Shown here: one piece after another, positions 28,000-34,234 of the stretch
How positions within the stretch are numbered: the first letter of the stretch is position 1
How the letters are laid out: each line of letters begins with the position of its first letter
DNA from: Candidatus Hydrogenedentota bacterium
GTDB lineage: Bacteria > Hydrogenedentota > Hydrogenedentia > Hydrogenedentales > CAITNO01
Length of the DNA: 38,547 nt
Assembly (NCBI GenBank): GCA_903902895.1
Contig: CAIUWO010000144.1
Span: 1 to 38,547 of the forward strand
Direction of reading: 5' to 3'
Program-made: the position numbers and the translations under genes
The notes under the pieces: model-generated
Databases searched by the model: none
What the model saw: the letters and a program-made list of their open reading frames with translations, nothing else
Told to the model about the DNA's origin: nothing

Positions 28000-28235
28000 C
28001 CGCCAAATCCCTTCATGTGCCTTGGATGCGTGGACAGGTCGGCGGCGGCATCCACAGACCCGACCAGTTCGCCGGCCAAGTCAAGACAGGAACCGCGCCC
28101 CGTGCCGCCCCTGCCGGCCGCATAGGAGTCCAGTGCCATGCGGATAATCTCAGACTGCGTGGCTCCCTGCGCCTTGGCCAGTCCCACCAGCGCTCGGGAC
28201 TGTTCCTCGGTCAGTTTCAACGATACTGTCTTCAT
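27996..28235 (-). CDS. Ribbon-helix-helix antitoxin
   Basis: MKTVSLKLTEEQSRALVGLAKAQGATQSEIIRMALDSYAA; ATGA overlap with the downstream PIN gene; RBS gggag. Confidence 0.85.
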   Translation of the reverse strand: MKTVSLKLTEEQSRALVGLAKAQGATQSEIIRMALDSYAAGRGGTGRGSCLDLAGELVGSVDAAADLSTHPRHMKGFGG

Positions 28236-28240
28236 CGTGC

Positions 28241-28278
28241 AATACTCCCGTATTACTTTCCTGACATAATTGTAATAC
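28241..28278 (-). promoter_or_regulatory. Candidate autoregulatory operator of the TA module
   Basis: AATAC-TCCC-GTATT (28241-28254) directly upstream of the antitoxin start, and GTATTAC (28250-28256)/GTAATAC (28272-28278) inverted repeat. Confidence 0.55.
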
Positions 28279-28347
28279 GCGTGCGCGTCCGAACGCAAAC
28301 AACCATACCCGCCATTGCTGAATGGGAAAGGGGGAGCCGGGGAAGAT

Positions 28348-28464
28348 TTCGCGGCCCTCTACCCCGCCGACTACACCAAGGCCCAGGAACTCAAGGACGA
28401 ATACGACGGGATGAAGCAGGATTTGCAGGAGTTGTACGCCGAGTGGGCGGATTTGGCGAGCTAG
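28348..28464 (+). pseudogene. Remnant of an ABC-F gene 3' end (diverged copy of 27406-27522)
   Basis: FAALYPADYTKAQELKDEYDGMKQDLQELYAEWADLAS* versus FAALDPTDYAKAQELKDEYDGMKQDLQELYAEWEELAG*; about 15 mismatches in 117 nt by hand alignment. Confidence 0.88.
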
Positions 28465-28592
28465 GGGCAATTGGTAATGGGATGAAGGGGAAAAGCGGTT
28501 TTATGCGCGGATCTGGCAAGCGGGGGTAGGGGGTGGCTTATTACATCGAACGGCATTTCGCAGTAATAGGCGATATTCTTATTGCTGTTTGA

Positions 28593-28637
28593 TGCGGTTC
28601 GCGGCAATAAGGAGTAGCCTTATTGCTGCAAACCGCA
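28593..28637. repeat. Long imperfect hairpin
   Basis: TGCGGTT-cgcg-GCAATAAGG-agtag-CCTTATTGC-tgca-AACCGCA. Confidence 0.8.
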
Positions 28638-28764
28638 GTTCGTAATAATAACCCGTGGTAAACAGGAAAGAATATCTCCTTCCCCGCACGGGGGCGAACA
28701 TGGGTCGGACCGCACGCGGACACCTTGTTCGTCCCCGTTGGGGACGCTTGGTCCATCCCTTGTT

Positions 28765-28821
28765 CCGCAGGTTCCGCTTCGCTTCACCTGCGGCTATTAA
28801 TGTTTACCCCCTTGCGGGGGC
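28765..28821. repeat. GGCTATTA double-hairpin intergenic repeat
   Basis: CCGCAGGTTCCGCTTCGCTTCACCTGCGGCTATTAATGTTTACCCCCTTGCGGGGGC. Confidence 0.65.
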
Positions 28822-29041
28822 GATGCAAAGCGCCAGAACACACTACTAAATGAGGAGGCGGTGGGACAGAGGGTTCGTCTGTTCTTGGCTCCCATGCTTC
28901 CCACGACTCCCCCCGCCTCCCGTCAAGCTGCTAAATGTACGCAAATTGGCGCGCAAGATGGGGTTAAGCCGTGGACTCCACCTATATTAATGTGCTATTC
29001 TTCTGCCATTCCTGCCCCCCTTCTTTTTGGAAAGGAAGACT

Positions 29042-29344
29042 ATGAGCAAGATTACCAAGCAGGACGTGGAGTATGTGGCCGGATTGGCCCAGTTGCGCCT
29101 GGATGAGGCCGCCAAGGAGCGGTTGGTCCGGGAGATGGGCGATATTCTGGCGTATATGGACCAGTTGAACGAGCTGGACACGTCGAATGTGGAACCGATG
29201 ATGCATGCCATGGAAATGACGAATGTGTTCCGCCAGGATGTGGTGGAGCCGTCGCTTCCGCGCGAGGAGGCGCTGATGAACGCGCCGGTGCATGACGGCG
29301 AGTATTTCATTGTGCCCCGAATTCTGGAGGGCGGTTCCTCATGA
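29042..29344 (+). CDS. gatC: Asp/Glu-tRNA amidotransferase subunit C
   Basis: MSKITKQDVEYVAGLAQLRLDEAAKERL...DILAYMDQLNELDTSNVEPM. Confidence 0.94.
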   Translation: MSKITKQDVEYVAGLAQLRLDEAAKERLVREMGDILAYMDQLNELDTSNVEPMMHAMEMTNVFRQDVVEPSLPREEALMNAPVHDGEYFIVPRILEGGSS

Positions 29345-30810
29345 CCACGCCCCTGTACAAGAAAACGGCCCGGGAAATCCGGGATGCGGTGCGATCCGGC
29401 GCGGTGTCGGCGGTGGCGGTGACGGAGGCGCATCTGGCGCGCATTGCCGAGGTCGACCCGAAGGTGGACGCGTTCACGCAGATTTGGACGGAGGAGGCAC
29501 TGGCGCAGGCGGCGGCGGTGGACGCCAAGGTGCAGCAGGGCGTTGATCCGGGCCCAATGGCGGGCGTGCCGGTCGGCGTGAAGGAACTCATCTGCACGCG
29601 CACGGGCAAGACCACCTGCGCGTCGAAGATCCTGGCGAATTTCCGCAGCCCCTATGACGCGACGATCATTGAAAAGCTGGACGCCGCAGGCGCGGTTTTC
29701 CTGGGCAAGGTCAACATGGACGAGTTCGCGATGGGCTCGTCGACCGAGCGGAGCACGATTAAGACGACCAAGAACCCTTGGAACCTGAAGTGCGTTCCGG
29801 GCGGTTCGAGCGGCGGCTCCGCCGCGGCGATCAGCGCGGACGAGTGCGCGATGGCGCTGGGCAGCGACACGGGCGGCTCCATCCGCCAGCCGGCGGCGCT
29901 GTGCGGCTGCGTGGGCATCAAGCCGACCTACGGCCGCGTGTCGCGCTACGGGCTGGTGGCGTTTGCGTCGTCGCTGGACCAGATTGGCCCGCTGACGAAG
30001 AACGTGGAAGACGCAGCGTTGTCGCTGAACACGCTGTGCGGCCGCGACCCGCGCGACGCGACGTCGGCGGACCTGCCGGTGCCCGATTTCATGAAGGCGC
30101 TGACGGGCGACGTCAAGGGGTTGCGCGTGGGCCTGCCCAAGGAGTATTTCACGGAGGCGCTCAACGCCGAGATGCGCGAGAAGGTGGAGGCGGCGGTGGA
30201 CGTGTTCCGCAGGGGCGGCGCGGAGATCGTGCCGGTGTCGCTGCCGCACACGGACTACGCGATTGCGACGTACTACATCATCTGCACGGCTGAGGCCAGC
30301 GCCAATTTGGCCCGCTTCGACGGCGTGCGCTACGGCCACCGCAACCCCAACGCGAAGACGGTCGAGGAAATGTACGTGCTGAGCAAGTCGGAGGCCTTCG
30401 GCCCCGAGGTGCGGCGGCGGATCATGCTGGGCACCTACGTGCTGTCGAGCGGGTACTACGACGCGTATTACCTGAAGGCGCAGAAGGTGCGGCGGCTGAT
30501 TAAGAAGGACTTTGACGACGCCTTCGAACAGTGCGACTTTGTCATGGGGCCGACCTCGCCCATTCCGAGCTTTGAGTTCGGCGCGAAGACGGAGAACCCC
30601 CTTGAAATGTATCTGGCCGACATCTACACGATCTCGGTGAACCTTGCGACGCTGCCGGGCATATCGATTCCCTGCGGACTGACGGCGTCGGGCCTGCCTG
30701 CGGGCCTCCAGATGATCGGGCGTCCCTTCGGCGAGGAGACCCTGCTGCGGGCGGCCCACTGTTACGAACAGACCAGCGGCATAACCCTGGGCGAACCGCC
30801 CATTGCCTGA
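29341..30810 (+). CDS. gatA: Asp/Glu-tRNA amidotransferase subunit A
   Basis: Amidase signature CVPGGSSGGSAAAISADECAMALGSDTGGSIRQPAALCG. Confidence 0.97.
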   Translation: MTTPLYKKTAREIRDAVRSGAVSAVAVTEAHLARIAEVDPKVDAFTQIWTEEALAQAAAVDAKVQQGVDPGPMAGVPVGVKELICTRTGKTTCASKILANFRSPYDATIIEKLDAAGAVFLGKVNMDEFAMGSSTERSTIKTTKNPWNLKCVPGGSSGGSAAAISADECAMALGSDTGGSIRQPAALCGCVGIKPTYGRVSRYGLVAFASSLDQIGPLTKNVEDAALSLNTLCGRDPRDATSADLPVPDFMKALTGDVKGLRVGLPKEYFTEALNAEMREKVEAAVDVFRRGGAEIVPVSLPHTDYAIATYYIICTAEASANLARFDGVRYGHRNPNAKTVEEMYVLSKSEAFGPEVRRRIMLGTYVLSSGYYDAYYLKAQKVRRLIKKDFDDAFEQCDFVMGPTSPIPSFEFGAKTENPLEMYLADIYTISVNLATLPGISIPCGLTASGLPAGLQMIGRPFGEETLLRAAHCYEQTSGITLGEPPIA

Positions 30811-30820
30811 GGAAGCGCAC

Positions 30821-32260
30821 ATGGAATTCGAAGCAGTCGTCGGCATGGAGGTCCATGTCGAGATCAACAGCAAATCGAAAGTGTTCTGCGGCTGCAGCGC
30901 CAACTTCCACGCCGCGCCGAACACGAACGTGTGTCCCGTGTGCCTGGGCATGCCCGGCGTGCTGCCGGTGCTCAACGTGGACATGGTGAACAAGTCGGTG
31001 GCGGTGGGGCTGGCGCTGAACTGCGCCATCTCGCGCTGGTCCAAGCTGGACCGGAAGAACTACTTCTATCCGGACATGGCCAAGAACTACCAGATCAGCC
31101 AGTACGACCTGCCTTTGTGCCAGCACGGGTGGATCGAGATCGAGGTGGACGGCCAGACCAAGCGCATCGGCATCACGCGGGCGCACATCGAAGAGGACAC
31201 GGCCCGCAACGTGCACACCATCGCGGGCAACCAGAGCGGCGTCGACTTCAACCGCAGCGGCCTTGCGCTCCTTGAAATCGTGACCGAGCCGGACATCCGC
31301 AGCGCCAAGGAGGCCTTTGCCTACCTGACCGCGCTCAAGCAGCTTCTGCAGTACCTCGACGTGAGCGACTGCAACATGGAGGAGGGCTCGCTGCGCGCCG
31401 AGGCGAACATCAGCGTGCGCCCCGTGGGCCAGGAGAAGTTCGGCACCAAGACCGAGGTGAAGAACGTCGCCTCCTTCTCGGGCGTGTTCAAGGCCATCGA
31501 GTTTGAAATCGCGCGGCAGATCAAGCTGATCAACTCGGGCGGCAAGGTCGTCCAGGAGACCCGCGGCTGGGACGCCGACCGCGGCGTCACGGTCATGCAG
31601 CGGCTCAAGGAGTCGGCCCACGACTACCGCTACTTCCCCGAGCCCGACCTGGTGCCCATCGTGGTGGACGAGACCTGGGAGCAGCGCGTCCGCGAATCGC
31701 TGCCCGAACTGCCCGCCGCGCGGCGGCGCCGAATCGGGACCCAGTACGGCCTGTCGGCCTATGACGCGAACGTGATTACCCTGTCGCAGGACACGGCGGA
31801 CTACTACGAGAAGGTGGTGGCGGCCGGCGCCGACGCGAAGAAGGCGGCGAACTGGCTGATGGTGGAACTGCAGGCGCTGCTGTCGGCCGCCAGGCAGGAC
31901 ATCGGCGACTGCCGGGTGACCCCGGCGGACCTTGCCGGACTGGTCGGGCTCATCGAATCGGGCGCGATCAACGGCAAGATGGGCAAGGACATCATCGCCG
32001 AAATGTTCGAGACGGGCAAGGCCCCGCAGGCCATCGTGAAGGAGAAGGGACTGAGCCAGATCACCGACACGGGCGAGATCGAGGCCATCATCCTAAGGGT
32101 GCTGGCCGACAACCCGGCCCAGGTGGAACAGTTCCGGGCCGGCAAGGAGCAGGTGTTCGGGTTCCTCGTGGGCCAGGCGATGCGCGCCACCCAGGGCAAG
32201 GCCAATCCGGCACTGCTCAATGATTTGCTGCGCCGCGAACTTTCGCGGCAGGAGAACTAG
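30821..32260 (+). CDS. gatB: Asp/Glu-tRNA amidotransferase subunit B
   Basis: MEFEAVVGMEVHVEI, VCLGMPGVLPVLN, RKNYFYPDMAKNYQISQYDLP, C-terminal GatB/Yqey domain. Confidence 0.97.
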   Translation: MEFEAVVGMEVHVEINSKSKVFCGCSANFHAAPNTNVCPVCLGMPGVLPVLNVDMVNKSVAVGLALNCAISRWSKLDRKNYFYPDMAKNYQISQYDLPLCQHGWIEIEVDGQTKRIGITRAHIEEDTARNVHTIAGNQSGVDFNRSGLALLEIVTEPDIRSAKEAFAYLTALKQLLQYLDVSDCNMEEGSLRAEANISVRPVGQEKFGTKTEVKNVASFSGVFKAIEFEIARQIKLINSGGKVVQETRGWDADRGVTVMQRLKESAHDYRYFPEPDLVPIVVDETWEQRVRESLPELPAARRRRIGTQYGLSAYDANVITLSQDTADYYEKVVAAGADAKKAANWLMVELQALLSAARQDIGDCRVTPADLAGLVGLIESGAINGKMGKDIIAEMFETGKAPQAIVKEKGLSQITDTGEIEAIILRVLADNPAQVEQFRAGKEQVFGFLVGQAMRATQGKANPALLNDLLRRELSRQEN

Positions 32261-32261
32261 C

Positions 32262-32660
32262 ATGGCGGAAGCCACGACGAAGAAGAAAAAGGCGGCCAAA
32301 ATGGACGCCGCCATACTCGCCAAGGTGCGGCGGGTGGGCGAACTGGCCGCCGAAAAGAAGGCCCGCGACATCCGCGCCTTTGACGTGCGCGGGCTGACGC
32401 TCATGGCCGACGCGTTTGTGCTGTGCAGCGTGGGCAGCGAGCCCCAGCTGCGCGCCGTCGTCTCCCTTGCCCGCGAGGAAATGAAGGACAAGGGCTACCG
32501 GGTGCTGCGGGTCGAGGGCGACCACCAGTGCGGATGGTTGATTGTGGACTACGGGGATGTTATCTTTCATGTGTTCCGGGACCAAGCGAGGGAATTCTAC
32601 GACCTCGACCGCCTGTGGGCGGACGCCCCGGAGATAAAGTTGGAGCTGGACAAGGCATAG
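32262..32660 (+). CDS. rsfS: Ribosomal silencing factor RsfS
   Basis: DIRAFDVRGLTLMADAFVLCSVGSEPQLRAV...GWLIVDYGDVIFHVFRDQAREFYDLDRLWADAP. Confidence 0.93.
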   Translation: MAEATTKKKKAAKMDAAILAKVRRVGELAAEKKARDIRAFDVRGLTLMADAFVLCSVGSEPQLRAVVSLAREEMKDKGYRVLRVEGDHQCGWLIVDYGDVIFHVFRDQAREFYDLDRLWADAPEIKLELDKA

Positions 32661-32712
32661 GATTGGACACCACCTCCGGCGGGGCGCCGGGGAACGGCTT
32701 TCGGGGCAAGGC

Positions 32713-33555
32713 ATGCTAGACCCTCAGTTCATACCCGATATTCCGAAACTGTACCACTACAAGCTTGAGCGCGTGCTCGGGCAGGGTGGCACGGGCAAGG
32801 TATATCTCGGCATTGACACCAAGAAGGGCGAGGCCGTCGCGGTCAAGCTGTTCCACGAGAATTTCTTCCGCAATTATCTGCACGTGCGGGACCTGGCCAA
32901 GAGCGTGGCCAAGTTCAAGCGTTTCAAGAGCACCAACTGCGTCCAGATTTTCGACTTCATCGACGGCCCCGAGGGCCGCTGCATGATCATGGAGTATGTC
33001 GACGGGCCCAGCCTCAAATGGTACATCCTGAACCGCCCCTGGAACCTTCAGGAGCGGATTAACGTCTCCATGCAGATCTGCCAGGGCATGCAGTACCTGC
33101 ACGACAAGGGCTGCGTCCACCACGACTTCAAGCCCGCCAACGTGCTGTTTACCCGCACGGCCATCGTCAAGGTCGCCGACTTTTCCCTCTACGGCAGCAG
33201 TTTCCTGCTCGAACTGGTCGACCGCAACGTGGGTGAGCAGATTACCCCCATGTTCGTGCCGCCCGAGTTCATCCGCAAGGAAAAGGTCAGCGCCGTCAGC
33301 GACCAGTACTCCATGGGCATCACCTTCTACATGATGTTCGCCGAGCGTGTCCCCTTCCCCGTCGACAATCTGAGCAAGCTCTACCAGTGCCACCTGACGG
33401 TGATGCCCGAGCACCCCTCGCTGGTCAACCCAAAGTGCCCCACGCCCCTGGGCGACATCATCATGAAACTGCTCCAGAAGCGCCCCGAAAAGCGCTTCGC
33501 CGACTGCGACGAGCTCCGCATCGCCTTCTCACAGATCGGACGCAGCAGGATATAG
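32713..33555 (+). CDS. Hanks-type Ser/Thr protein kinase with atypical motifs
   Basis: GQGGTGKVYLG, VAVKLF, CVHHDFKPANVLF (HRD replaced by HHD), VADFSLYG (DFG replaced by DFS), FVPPEF. Confidence 0.88.
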   Translation: MLDPQFIPDIPKLYHYKLERVLGQGGTGKVYLGIDTKKGEAVAVKLFHENFFRNYLHVRDLAKSVAKFKRFKSTNCVQIFDFIDGPEGRCMIMEYVDGPSLKWYILNRPWNLQERINVSMQICQGMQYLHDKGCVHHDFKPANVLFTRTAIVKVADFSLYGSSFLLELVDRNVGEQITPMFVPPEFIRKEKVSAVSDQYSMGITFYMMFAERVPFPVDNLSKLYQCHLTVMPEHPSLVNPKCPTPLGDIIMKLLQKRPEKRFADCDELRIAFSQIGRSRI

Positions 33556-33596
33556 CGCGCGGGGCGCCAATCTTCCTCAATGACGACTGCGTTCCC

Positions 33597-33694
33597 GTAG
33601 GGTGCCCGTAGCGAAGCGGAGCGCACCGTCCCTTCTCCTCATAGCACAAAGACGGTGCGTTATGTGCCGCTTTGCGGCGCTTCACGCACCCTAC
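33597..33694. repeat. Inverted pair of REP-like elements (RAYT-less)
   Basis: GTAGGGTGCCCGTAGCGAAGCGGAGCGCACCGTC ... GACGGTGCGTTATGTGCCGCTTTGCGGCGCTTCACGCACCCTAC. Confidence 0.8.
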
Positions 33695-33729
33695 CGAAAC
33701 CACCTTAATAGATACCCCTGTATTTTTAC

Positions 33730-33758
33730 TTGACAGAATGTATACGGCGGTATATAAT
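33730..33758 (+). promoter_or_regulatory. Promoter with embedded dyad upstream of the BlaI-like gene
   Basis: TTGACA (33730-33735), 17-bp spacer containing TATAC-GGCG-GTATA (33741-33754), TATAAT (33753-33758). Confidence 0.85.
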
Positions 33759-33802
33759 TGGGGAAAGAACAGGAAAAGAAACCGTTCACGGGAGTCCGCA
33801 GC

Positions 33803-34222
33803 ATGGTCAATCGAGAGTCGTCGCGCAAATTAGAACAGGGGCCGGACGGTCTGCCCGACACGGAATTGGAGGCGCTGGCCTGTCTCTGGCAGGCGGGCAG
33901 CGTGACCGCCCGCGAAGTGCGCGAGGCCATGAACGATTACCGTCCCATGACGCATGGGGCCATGGTCACCATCCTGAAGAGGCTGGAGGCCAAGGGACTT
34001 GTGACTAAGCGGAAAGGTCCCGTGGGCAAGGCTTTCTTGTATTCGGCGACCAGCAAGCCCGAGCCGATGTACCGCAAGATTATGCACGACCTGCGGGAAC
34101 GCGTCTTTGGCGGAAGCGGCGTGACCATGGTGGCTTCGCTCCTGGAGACGAAGCCGCCCACGCCAAAGGAATTGGAGGAATTGCAGGGGTTGCTCGACGC
34201 GCTCAAGCGCGGGCAACAATAG
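33803..34222 (+). CDS. BlaI/MecI/CopY family transcriptional regulator
   Basis: LPDTELEALACLWQAGSVTAREVREAMNDYRPMTHGAMVTILKRLEAKGLVTKRKGPVGKAFLYSA. Start MVNRES preferred over 33758. Confidence 0.92.
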   Translation: MVNRESSRKLEQGPDGLPDTELEALACLWQAGSVTAREVREAMNDYRPMTHGAMVTILKRLEAKGLVTKRKGPVGKAFLYSATSKPEPMYRKIMHDLRERVFGGSGVTMVASLLETKPPTPKELEELQGLLDALKRGQQ

Positions 34223-34234
34223 AAGGGAGAGGCC

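Noticed and set aside
28017-28529. 170-aa plus-strand ORF over the antitoxin and ABC-F tail
   Set aside because: Antisense to the RHH antitoxin and out of frame with the ABC-F tail remnant; no domain.
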